Positions 17,539 to 25,576 of a DNA stretch of 64,000 nt are shown here, one piece after another. Both the position numbers and the translations under genes were made by a program. Source of the DNA: CBDBIK01 sp965206145 (GTDB lineage Bacteria > Pseudomonadota > Alphaproteobacteria > TMED109); the NCBI GenBank assembly GCA_965206145.1, contig CBDBIK010000002.1, positions 505,632-569,631 on the forward strand, in the 5' to 3' direction. The number at the start of each line of letters is the position of its first letter. Position 1 is the stretch's first letter. Under the pieces are notes generated by a model, which did no database searches, was not told the DNA's origin, and saw only the letters and a list, made by a program, of their open reading frames with translations.

Positions 17539-18945
17539 ATGACAACCAATCCTGTCCGCACCCGCCTGCTTACAGGCGGTTTCGCAAGGCTCCTCACACT
17601 CGTCCTCCTTGGTTCGGGTCTGCATATTGCGAGCGTGGCCAACGCCGCTCCTGCAAAAGAAAACTCTCTCGCATCACTCGTCGAGCGACTGCTCCCGGCA
17701 GTCGTCAGCATTGAGGTGGAAACCACGGCTATCCAGGCCGGGCGTGTCGGTCGCGACAGCTCCCCGCCCGCGATCCGTCGCTTCTTCCGGGAGCAGGGCA
17801 TCCCAGAGCCCCGAGACGCCTTCCCTGGCATGCCGTCCCAGCGCAAAGGAGGTTCCGGCTTTTTCATCGACGACGAGGGACATGTCGTCACCAATTGGCA
17901 TATCGTCAAGGATGCACACCGCGTCACGGTCCGTACGGACGACGGACGCACGTTCGAGGCAAAACGTTTAGGTCACGATCCCGAGACGGACCTCGCCCTT
18001 CTCGCAACCGATCCAGATGCGCCCCCGTCGCACCTTGAGTTTGCCGATTCGGACGCGGTCCGAATTGGCGATCCAGTGATCGCCATAGGCAGCCCCTTCG
18101 GCTTTACCGGCAGTGTCACCTCGGGAATCGTTTCGGCTCGGGGCCGGAGTATCGGCGTCAGCCCCTTTGACGACTTCCTCCAAGTCGATGCCGCCATCAA
18201 CCGGGGCAACTCGGGAGGACCGACATTTGACCTTGAGGGGCGGGTGATCGGCGTCAACACAGCAATCTTCTCACCGAGCGGCGCAAATGCGGGCATCGGT
18301 TTCGCCATCCCTTCCAACACCGTCCGCCACGTGATCACCGACCTCATGGACGACGGACAAGTCGAACGAGGATGGCTCGGCATCCACATCCAGCGCGTCG
18401 ACGAGGATCTCGCACTCGCACTTGGCCTCGACAACTCGAGCGGTGCCCTGGTCGCAGAGGTAGTACCCGGTAGCCCAGCTGAAGAGGCGGGATTGCGAGT
18501 TGGTGATGCGATCGTCGCTGTCAACGGCAAGCAGGTGCGCGGACCACGCATCGCCGCCCGCATGGTCGCGATCGCCGGACCCGATACGGAGATCTCCATC
18601 ACAGTTTGGCGGGAAGGCAGCGAGACGGAGATCCCCGTCCACCTCGGCAAGCGCCCAGGGACGGATACCCTGAATTCTTCGCCCGTTCCCCTCGGACTTT
18701 CACTGGGCAACGACGATGCTCCCGGTGCCATAGTCGCCGGTATCGAGCCTGGGAGCGAGGCGGAAAGAAAGAATCTCCACATCGGCGACCGAATCCTCTC
18801 CGTAGACGGTGAGGACGTTTCGAATGCGGCAGATGTTTCCGAACGGCTACGGCAGGCACGGAAAGGAAACCAACCTGCCGTTCTGCTCCGAATCGAGCGC
18901 GGGGGAGATTCCCGTCTTCTCGCGCTGAAGTTGCGGAACGCCTGA
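17539..18945 (+). CDS. Do/DegP (HtrA) family periplasmic serine protease
   Basis: From the ATG at 17539 (MTTNPVRTRLLTGG) this gives 468 aa, with a signal peptide ending around ASVANAAPA. The trypsin-like domain has the catalytic triad: His in VTNWHIVKDA (the family usually has TNNH or TNAH), Asp in DPETDLALL, Ser in GNSGGPTFD. Two PDZ domains follow (GWLGIHIQ ... AGLRVGDAIVAVNGK, and GLSLGNDD ... LHIGDRILSVDGED). It degrades or holds misfolded envelope proteins. The next genes are a response regulator and sensor kinase, so the three may form an envelope-stress unit, although a hairpin lies between them. An alternative upstream start at 17476 is unlikely because it would bury the signal peptide. 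Confidence 0.93.
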   Translation: MTTNPVRTRLLTGGFARLLTLVLLGSGLHIASVANAAPAKENSLASLVERLLPAVVSIEVETTAIQAGRVGRDSSPPAIRRFFREQGIPEPRDAFPGMPSQRKGGSGFFIDDEGHVVTNWHIVKDAHRVTVRTDDGRTFEAKRLGHDPETDLALLATDPDAPPSHLEFADSDAVRIGDPVIAIGSPFGFTGSVTSGIVSARGRSIGVSPFDDFLQVDAAINRGNSGGPTFDLEGRVIGVNTAIFSPSGANAGIGFAIPSNTVRHVITDLMDDGQVERGWLGIHIQRVDEDLALALGLDNSSGALVAEVVPGSPAEEAGLRVGDAIVAVNGKQVRGPRIAARMVAIAGPDTEISITVWREGSETEIPVHLGKRPGTDTLNSSPVPLGLSLGNDDAPGAIVAGIEPGSEAERKNLHIGDRILSVDGEDVSNAADVSERLRQARKGNQPAVLLRIERGGDSRLLALKLRNA

Positions 18946-19004
18946 AAAGGCGTTCCGTGGGGCGGGCAGCTCCTCTCTAGGTCCCGTTGGGGATCTGCCC
19001 GCCC
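18935..19004 (+). terminator. Two successive hairpins after the DegP gene, possible terminator/attenuator
   Basis: GGAACGCC-TGAAAA-GGCGTTCC (18935-18956) forms an 8-bp stem that contains the degP stop codon in its loop. A second stem pairs GGGCGGGCAG (18960-18969) with CTGCCCGCCC (18995-19004). Neither is followed by a clear U tract, so they may be an mRNA-processing or partial-termination structure rather than a strong terminator. Confidence 0.5.
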
Positions 19005-19103
19005 AATTTCTCGTGGGGCGATTCCTCCCCGCCCCTAGCCCCGGCGTCGTCAGCGGCGTCGGGGCTTCCTTCGAGAACAGGCTTGCCCTGTATGATTTCC
19101 AGC

Positions 19104-19787
19104 ATGCACATTCTCGTCGTCGAAGACGATCGCGCAGCAGCACAATTCCTCACCAAGGGACTGACCGAGACAGGCCACCTAGTCGATCACGCAGAAGACG
19201 GTGAGACTGGGCTTGAGCTAGCTCTCGGCGGAAACCATGACGCGCTGATCGTTGACCGCATGCTTCCCAAGCGCGACGGCTTGGCAATGGTCGAGGCCCT
19301 ACGCAAAAGCGGCGTAGACACACCGGTGGTGTTTCTTTCTGCACTCGGCCAGGTCGAGCAACGCGTCGAGGGGTTCGATGCCGGCGGCGATGACTACCTG
19401 GTCAAGCCTTACGCCTTCAGCGAGTTGCTCGCCCGCCTCAACGCCGTAGTGCGCCGCAGAAGCCCCGAAGCCACGGCCACCGTGCTCCGGGTTGGCGACC
19501 TAGAGCTTGATCGCCTCAAGAGAACCGTCGTTCGGGCAGGCAAGGAAATCGAGCTGCAGCCCAGGGAGTTCCGGCTGCTCGAATACCTGATGGAAAACAC
19601 CGATCAGGCGGTCACCCGCACGATGCTCCTCGAGAAAGTTTGGGATTATCACTTCGATCCGCAGAACAACGTGATTGATGTTCATGTAAGCAGGCTGCGA
19701 GCAAAAATCGACCGAAAATTCCCCGAGCCTCTGCTGCACACCATTCGAGGCGTCGGTTACTCACTCCGAGAACCCGAACCGCGCTAA
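19104..19787 (+). CDS. OmpR/PhoB-family response regulator
   Basis: Start chosen at the ATG at 19104 (MHILVVEDDRAAAQFLTKGL), since receiver domains begin like this; an ATG 12 bp upstream is possible. The receiver has the acidic pair EDD (residues 7-9), phosphoacceptor Asp in ALIVDRMLPKRDG, and Lys in YLVKPYAFSEL. The C-terminal winged-helix DNA-binding domain is seen in LQPREFRLLEYLMENTDQAV and NVIDVHVSRLRAKID. Length 227 aa. It is followed 24 bp later by its likely partner kinase. Confidence 0.95.
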   Translation: MHILVVEDDRAAAQFLTKGLTETGHLVDHAEDGETGLELALGGNHDALIVDRMLPKRDGLAMVEALRKSGVDTPVVFLSALGQVEQRVEGFDAGGDDYLVKPYAFSELLARLNAVVRRRSPEATATVLRVGDLELDRLKRTVVRAGKEIELQPREFRLLEYLMENTDQAVTRTMLLEKVWDYHFDPQNNVIDVHVSRLRAKIDRKFPEPLLHTIRGVGYSLREPEPR

Positions 19788-19811
19788 GGCGCGGTCCCGG
19801 GGAGTTCTTCC

Positions 19812-21266
19812 ATGACACGGGAGGTATCGCTCTTCAGAACAACAGCAGCACGCCTCACGATCCTCTACCTCGTTCTCGTGGTGGTAGTGGTTGGCGCGTT
19901 GCTTTTCCTCGTCCACTGGCTATCGATCGGACATTTCGCCCGCCAGACCGATATTGCCATCGCGACGGAGACGTCCGCACTGGCAGCGGAGTACCGTCGC
20001 GGCGGCTTGTCCTCCCTCCAGCGTATTGTCCAGCAGCGCACCCGGGGCCGACATCTGCGGATCTACCTCCTAGGCTTCGAAGGGCAACGCCCCATCGCCG
20101 GCAACCTCCCTTCGTGGCCAGCAGGTCCCATCCTCCCGGGAGGTTGGACCGATTTCGAGTATGAGCTCCCCGTCAGACCCACAGCACGAGTTCACCGGGC
20201 GGCTCGCGCGCAGGTTCGTAGCCTCCCGCCCGGCCTCATCCTCCTCGTAGGACGCGATATCCAGCATCTCGCACAAATCGAGCGACGGCTCGACAGCGCG
20301 CTACTCGCGGCAGGCGGGATCGCTCTGTTGTTGGGATTCTCAGGCGGGGTGCTGGTTGCGCGAAAAGCACTCTCCCGGGTCGATGAAATCAACACGGCTG
20401 CCCGGAGGATCATGCGGGGTGATCTTTCGCAGCGCCTGCCAGAACGAGATTCGGGAGACGAAATCGACGAACTGTCGGGCACTCTAAACGCAATGATGGC
20501 CCGTATTGAAGGGCTAATGAAGAATCTCCGGGAGGTAACCGACAACATCGCTCACGATCTGCGCACGCCGCTCACCCGGCTAAGAAGCGGTCTTGAGGCC
20601 GCACTCCTTGACGCGGACGACCGCGACGGACAGATGGCGGCACTTGGGCAAGCGATCGCCGAAGCCGACCAGTTGATCTCGACCTTCAATGCGCTCCTCA
20701 ACATTGCCCGCCTGGAAAGCGGCACCCGTCCTGCGGTCAAACCCGTCGATCTTGCGGCCATCGTCCGTGAGATGGCTGAATTCCACTCTCCGCTCGCCGA
20801 GGAAGCCAACCTTGCTCTCTTCGCCCACGCAGGAGAGCCGCTTCCCTACTCCGGCGACCGGACGCTGCTCGCTCAAGCGATCTCCAACCTTCTCGACAAC
20901 GCAATAAAGTACAGTCCCGGCGGCGGGAGCATTCGCATCACTGCGCGAGACGGTCCTGAAGGAGCCGAGGTGGTGGTGAGCGATGACGGACCGGGGATCC
21001 CCGAGGGAGAACATCGGCGCGCGCTTGACCGGTTCGTGCGGCTTGATTCGAGTCGGGACCTCCCGGGAAGCGGACTCGGCCTGTCACTAGTCGATGCGGT
21101 AGTCCGTCTTCATGATGGAACGCTCATCCTTGAGGACAACGCCCCCGGGTTGCGCGCCCGCATCATCTTCCCCACACCGAATAAGGAAAGTGCGCGAGGA
21201 GAAACAAAACATGATTTGGAAGAGGGCAAACACCTCTCTCGCCCGTCTGATACGCCCGAGAAATAG
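19812..21266 (+). CDS. Sensor histidine kinase (EnvZ/QseC-like, HAMP)
   Basis: A 484-aa inner-membrane kinase. TM1 is in LTILYLVLVVVVVGALLFLV (about 15-37) and TM2 in ALLAAGGIALLLGFSGGVLV (about 165-185), with a periplasmic sensor loop of roughly 125 residues between them. The HAMP linker contains ARRIMRGDLSQRLPE. The phospho-accepting histidine is in DNIAHDLRTPLTRLRSG. The ATPase has an N box (NLLDNAIKYSPGGG), G1 (SDDGPGIPEG) and G2 (GSGLGLSLV). The C-terminal tail after PTPNKE is polar and may be non-essential. It should phosphorylate the regulator encoded just upstream. Confidence 0.95.
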   Translation: MTREVSLFRTTAARLTILYLVLVVVVVGALLFLVHWLSIGHFARQTDIAIATETSALAAEYRRGGLSSLQRIVQQRTRGRHLRIYLLGFEGQRPIAGNLPSWPAGPILPGGWTDFEYELPVRPTARVHRAARAQVRSLPPGLILLVGRDIQHLAQIERRLDSALLAAGGIALLLGFSGGVLVARKALSRVDEINTAARRIMRGDLSQRLPERDSGDEIDELSGTLNAMMARIEGLMKNLREVTDNIAHDLRTPLTRLRSGLEAALLDADDRDGQMAALGQAIAEADQLISTFNALLNIARLESGTRPAVKPVDLAAIVREMAEFHSPLAEEANLALFAHAGEPLPYSGDRTLLAQAISNLLDNAIKYSPGGGSIRITARDGPEGAEVVVSDDGPGIPEGEHRRALDRFVRLDSSRDLPGSGLGLSLVDAVVRLHDGTLILEDNAPGLRARIIFPTPNKESARGETKHDLEEGKHLSRPSDTPEK

Positions 21267-21373
21267 GGATGTTTCATGTCATGAACGCCTATGCCCGAAC
21301 AAACCCTTGATGTTCACTAACAATTCTTTGACTACCCTCCAAAAGCCGATATAGAATCCATAAACCTAGAAAT

Positions 21374-22546
21374 GTGAATGAGGTCACCGTGTCCCGACCC
21401 CCCCACGACCTTCCTGAAGAGCCACCTCCATACTACAAGGATGATCCCGGCCCTGGCGTTGAGGACATAGCGGAGGGTCCGGGAGTCGAAAGTGAAACTT
21501 TCTCGCACAGTACAGATTCTCGCCAAGAAACTGGCCAACCGCAGCAGAGTAACAGTGCAGTTCCCGCCAACGACTCAAGCCCAAGCGCCGGCGACTCAAC
21601 GTTTTCCAGAGAACCCCGCGATGACGTGATTTGGACGCAGACGGACAACGGCACTTGGGTTCTTTACGGCCCGGCGGAACTCCTGCGAGAAGGAGAGACG
21701 ATCGAGGTCTACCGGAAGGACGGATCCTCGAGCACCGAGACCGTGGGGCCAGCGGATCAGGCCGCACCCCCCCTCCCGGAGGGCATGGCCATGCACGCCA
21801 ATGTCTCCAGCGGCGGGGCGGGAAGTTTTGCGCGCGAAGCTCGCGATGATGTGATCTGGTCGCAAGCAGGTAACGGCAGTTGGGCCCTCTATGGTCCAGC
21901 GGGACTCCTGCATGAAGGAGAGACGATCGAAGTCTACCGGAAGGACGGATCCTCCAGCACCGAGACCGTGGGGGCACCTGTCGACCCTGGAGAATCTCCC
22001 CTCCCGGACGGCATGGCTATGCATACCAATGTTCCTGGTTCCAAAACCTCAAGCGGTAATTTCCCGCGCGAACTACGCACCGATGTGGGATGGACGAGAG
22101 CAAGCGACGGAAAATGGGCCCTCTACGGACCGGCGGAACTCCTACAGGAAGGAAAAAAAGTCGAGGTCTACCGGAAAAACGGATCCTCCAGCACCGAGAT
22201 CGTAGGAGCGTCCGCCGACCCCGGAGAATCCCCCCTGCCGGAAGGCATGGCACTTCACCTCAACGTCTCCAGTACTGGAAACCAAGGCGGAGGCTCGATC
22301 CGTGAGGTTCGTGACGACGTGACATGGGCACGAGCGGGCGACGGAAAATGGGCCCTCTACGGGCCGAAAGACATTGTACGGCAAGGAGGGAAGGTCGTTG
22401 TCCGCCGGAAGGATGGATCGATAAGCACCGAGGCCGTGGGACCGCCCGCTGATCCCGGCGAATCACCCTTACCGGAAGGCATGGCACTGCACTCCAACGT
22501 TTTCAGCGCCAGGCCCCGCTCAGAACCCCGGGACGATATGATCTGA
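21374..22546 (+). CDS. Protein of four tandem ~77-aa repeats, function unknown
   Basis: 390 aa from a GTG at 21374. There is no signal peptide or membrane segment, and the N-terminal 75 residues are Pro/Glu/Ser-rich and probably disordered. Then come four tandem repeats, each with the core R(D)DVxWxxxxxGxWxLYGP, a hydrophobic L/V pair, EGxxxEVYRKDGSSSTEtVG and (S/P)PLPEGMAMHxNV. A fifth copy begins at the end (REPRDDMI) and stops. The core G-W-LYG ... EG-x-VEVyRKDG looks like a small beta-barrel module. The repeats are also similar at DNA level, so they arose by internal duplication. I do not recognise the family. It lies between the two-component genes and the betaine-type transporter, 13 bp before the latter, so it may be co-transcribed with it. 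Confidence 0.75.
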   Translation: MNEVTVSRPPHDLPEEPPPYYKDDPGPGVEDIAEGPGVESETFSHSTDSRQETGQPQQSNSAVPANDSSPSAGDSTFSREPRDDVIWTQTDNGTWVLYGPAELLREGETIEVYRKDGSSSTETVGPADQAAPPLPEGMAMHANVSSGGAGSFAREARDDVIWSQAGNGSWALYGPAGLLHEGETIEVYRKDGSSSTETVGAPVDPGESPLPDGMAMHTNVPGSKTSSGNFPRELRTDVGWTRASDGKWALYGPAELLQEGKKVEVYRKNGSSSTEIVGASADPGESPLPEGMALHLNVSSTGNQGGGSIREVRDDVTWARAGDGKWALYGPKDIVRQGGKVVVRRKDGSISTEAVGPPADPGESPLPEGMALHSNVFSARPRSEPRDDMI

Positions 22547-22559
22547 GGGTTCACAAATA

Positions 22560-23600
22560 ATGAAAACCCTGCGCAGGCCCATGCAAAAGCGAACCCGGTG
22601 GCCACTCCATCGGAGCCTGGCCGCTCTTACGCTCGCCCTGCTTCCCGCATTTTCCCCTTTCGGAAAGGCACATGCCGAATGCGGCAAGATGACCATCGCC
22701 GAGATGTCCTGGTCCTCGGCCGCCCTCGCCGCAAACGTCCAAACCTTCATCCTTCGGGAAGGGTTCGGCTGTGAGCCAGAGCTAGTACCCGGCGACACCG
22801 TTCCCACCGCTTCCTCGATGGTCGAGCGCGGGGAACCGGACATCGCGCCCGAAATGTGGGTCAACTCGGCCCGATTCGTCATCCAACGGGGTCTCGACGA
22901 GGGACGACTGATCGCTGTCAGCCAGATCCTTGTTGATGGTGCCGGCGAAGGCTGGTACGTCCCTCGCTACGTGGTGGACGACCACCCGGAACTCACCAGC
23001 CTCCAGGCCGTGCGCGAGCGTCCCGACCTGTTCCCCGACAAGGAGGAACCCGGCAAGGGCAGGTTCTATGGATGTCCTTCCGGCTGGGCGTGCGAAATCA
23101 TCAATGCCAACCTCTTCCGGGCCTACGGATTGGATGAAGGGGGATTCAGCTTGTTCAACCCTGGTTCCGGCCAGGGGCTCGCGGCAGCGATCGCTCGGGC
23201 CTACGAACGGCGCGAACCGATCTTCACGTATTACTGGTCACCAACGGCACTGCTCGGTCGCTATGACCTGGTGAAGCTGAACGGCATGGCTCACGACCCC
23301 GAAACTTGGTCCTGCATCACAATGCCCGACTGCCTTGACCCAGCTGAGAACATGTACCCAGACAGCGAAGTGCTCACCATCGTCACCTCGCGTTTCGCCG
23401 AGATGGCACCCGAGGCGCTCGGGTTCATTTCCCGTTTCTCCTGGGGGACCAACGTGGTGGAGGAAATGCTGGCGTGGATGGACGAAAACAAGGCTACCGC
23501 CGAGGAGGGAGCCGAACGATTCCTTCGGTTGAGAGAGGATGTGTGGACGTCCTGGGTCTCCGACAAGGTGGCAGAAAAAACGAGAACCGCCCTCCGCTAG
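22560..23600 (+). CDS. Glycine betaine/proline-type ABC transporter substrate-binding protein (ProX/OpuAC family)
   Basis: A 346-aa secreted protein. The signal peptide covers SLAALTLALLPAFSPFGKAHA. The OpuAC domain starts with MTIAEMSWSSAALAANVQTF. Further family features are GDTVPTASSMVERGEPDIAP, ...FYGCPSGWAC... and FTYYWSPTALLGRYDLVKL, the last being the region that closes over the quaternary amine. It would bind betaine-like compatible solutes in the periplasm and pass them to the permease encoded 39 bp downstream. The exact ligand is not determined. Confidence 0.9.
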   Translation: MKTLRRPMQKRTRWPLHRSLAALTLALLPAFSPFGKAHAECGKMTIAEMSWSSAALAANVQTFILREGFGCEPELVPGDTVPTASSMVERGEPDIAPEMWVNSARFVIQRGLDEGRLIAVSQILVDGAGEGWYVPRYVVDDHPELTSLQAVRERPDLFPDKEEPGKGRFYGCPSGWACEIINANLFRAYGLDEGGFSLFNPGSGQGLAAAIARAYERREPIFTYYWSPTALLGRYDLVKLNGMAHDPETWSCITMPDCLDPAENMYPDSEVLTIVTSRFAEMAPEALGFISRFSWGTNVVEEMLAWMDENKATAEEGAERFLRLREDVWTSWVSDKVAEKTRTALR

Positions 23601-23639
23601 TATCCCTCCCACGGATGCAGGATCTTCCCGGAGGAAACC

Positions 23640-24530
23640 TTGCCCGAGTGGATCTTGAAATTCCCCTCTCTCGAGGTTGAGCATCTTCGGACGCTGAAAC
23701 GGTCGATTGACGAGGGCTATCGCGCGTTTTCGCGCGACTACGGGGCCGGGATCGAGAGTTTCTTTGATCCCCTTCTCTACTTCCTCATCGCCTTCGAGCG
23801 CCTGTTGCTGTGGTCTCCCTGGTGGCTGGTAATTGCAACCCTTGCCGGGCTTTCGTACGCAGCGGGACGCAACCTAAAACTGAGCGCAGGTGTAGCCATA
23901 GCCTTCCTCCTGATCGGTTGGTTCGGTATGTGGGAGGACACCATGCGAACGATGGCGATGATCTTCGTCTGCACCGTGATCGCGATCGCCGTTGGAATCC
24001 CTGTGGGCCTCGCGATGGCTCGTTCCGATCGGGTCCAGACGGTGGTTCGGCCTGTCCTCGACGTGATGCAAACGATGCCGATCTTCGTCTACCTGATCCC
24101 GGTCGTGATGCTGCTCGGACTTGGCAAGGTGCCAGGGATGATCGCCGTGGTGGTCTACGCCGTCCCGCCCGTAATACGTCTCACCAACATCGGTATCCGG
24201 CTGGTGGACAAAGACATCCTCGAGGCGGCAACCGCGTTCGGGGCAAGCTACTGGCAGCGGCTCCTCGGGGTGCAGCTTCCCCTCGCACTCCCGAACATCA
24301 TGGCGGGCATCAACCAGACAATAATGATGGCACTTTCGATGGTCGTGATCGCATCGATGATCGGGGTAAAAGGACTCGGACAGCCGGTACTGACGGCAGT
24401 CACGAACCAGTACTTCGCTCTTGGGCTTTTCAACGGTGCCGCCGTGGTGGTCCTTGCAATCGTGTTTGACCGCACCACGCAGAGTTATGGTCGCCGCGTC
24501 CGCGAATCCTTGGGACAGCCCCTGACGTGA
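23640..24530 (+). CDS. Glycine betaine/proline-type ABC transporter permease (ProW family)
   Basis: A 296-aa inner-membrane permease from a TTG start (MPEWILKFPSL). The sequence ahead includes CCCGGAGGAAACC, a good RBS. Several TM segments are visible. The characteristic family stretch VRPVLDVMQTMPIFVYLIPV is central, and the EAA loop that contacts the ATPase is in DILEAATAFGASYWQRLLGV. It forms the channel of the osmoprotectant importer. Its stop overlaps the start of the ATPase gene (GTGA at 24527-24530). Confidence 0.93.
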   Translation: MPEWILKFPSLEVEHLRTLKRSIDEGYRAFSRDYGAGIESFFDPLLYFLIAFERLLLWSPWWLVIATLAGLSYAAGRNLKLSAGVAIAFLLIGWFGMWEDTMRTMAMIFVCTVIAIAVGIPVGLAMARSDRVQTVVRPVLDVMQTMPIFVYLIPVVMLLGLGKVPGMIAVVVYAVPPVIRLTNIGIRLVDKDILEAATAFGASYWQRLLGVQLPLALPNIMAGINQTIMMALSMVVIASMIGVKGLGQPVLTAVTNQYFALGLFNGAAVVVLAIVFDRTTQSYGRRVRESLGQPLT

Positions 24531-25576
24531 ACGCGAAGATCGATCTCCGGCGTCTCTACAAGGTATTCGGTCCCGATCCGGAATCGGTCATGCCACTAGT
24601 TCGGAACGGCACCAGCAAACAGGAAATATTCGAAAAACACAGGCACGTCGTGGGCCTGCGGGACATAACGCTTGCCGTCGCCGAGTACAAAATCCAGGTG
24701 ATCATGGGCCTCAGCGGCTCGGGCAAGTCGACGCTGGTCCGTCACGTCAACTGGCTTCACCAGCCCACGTCGGGAGACGTTCTCATCGACGGCTACAACG
24801 TGCGGGATCTCAGCCCGAGAGGAATCCGCGAACTCAGGGAGCGCCAAATCGGCATGGTGTTCCAGCGCTTTGCACTCTTCCCCCACCGTACCGTCCTCAA
24901 CAACGTCGCCTATGGGCTGTCAGTACAGGGAGTACCCACCCAGGCGCGGCACGAGAACGCCAGGAAATGGATCGATCGGGTGGGCCTCTCAGGCTACGAG
25001 GAGGTTCACCCCGACCAGCTCTCAGGCGGTATGCAGCAACGAGTGGGGCTTGCCCGCGCACTCGCGACCGAGGCTGGCATTCTCCTCATGGACGAGCCTT
25101 TCAGCGCCCTTGATCCGCTGATCCGGACTGACATGCAGACACTCCTGCTCGATCTCCAGAGCGAGTTTCACAAAACCTCACTCTTCATTACCCACGACCT
25201 TGATGAAGCTCTCCGCATCGGTGACCAGGTCGCGATTTTGCGCGACGGAGAACTGATTCAAAACGGAACGCCCCAGGACATCATTCTCAGACCGGCAAAT
25301 GATCATGTCCGGGAGTTCACCCGCGATGTGAACCGCGGACGGGTGCTACGCGTCGGACACCTTGCGAATGGAGCCGGCAACGATGTGGACGGCGTTGAGT
25401 GCGCTAGAGACATGACCATCGAGGAGGCGATGCATATGGTCGTCGCATCACCCTACGAGCATGCGCAGGTAGTGGATGCGAAGGGAATCCCGCTTGGCTC
25501 CATAAGTCTCAAAGACATGGTTCGAACGCTCAGAGCTGAAGCCGATCCGAAATCAATGAACCTCACCGGGCGTTAG
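24527..25576 (+). CDS. Glycine betaine/proline-type ABC transporter ATP-binding protein (ProV family)
   Basis: 349 aa from a GTG start overlapping the permease stop. Walker A is GLSGSGKSTLVRHVNWL, the signature is QLSGGMQQRVGLARAL, Walker B is ILLMDEPFSALDPL and the H-loop is in LFITHDLDEALRIG. The segment ahead of Walker A (HVVGLRDITLAVAEYKIQVI) is typical of ProV. A short C-terminal regulatory part with a CBS-like look (residues 280-340) follows; full ProV has about 400 aa. The last 24 bp overlap the 3' end of the convergent penicillin-acylase gene. Confidence 0.93.
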   Translation: MNAKIDLRRLYKVFGPDPESVMPLVRNGTSKQEIFEKHRHVVGLRDITLAVAEYKIQVIMGLSGSGKSTLVRHVNWLHQPTSGDVLIDGYNVRDLSPRGIRELRERQIGMVFQRFALFPHRTVLNNVAYGLSVQGVPTQARHENARKWIDRVGLSGYEEVHPDQLSGGMQQRVGLARALATEAGILLMDEPFSALDPLIRTDMQTLLLDLQSEFHKTSLFITHDLDEALRIGDQVAILRDGELIQNGTPQDIILRPANDHVREFTRDVNRGRVLRVGHLANGAGNDVDGVECARDMTIEEAMHMVVASPYEHAQVVDAKGIPLGSISLKDMVRTLRAEADPKSMNLTGR

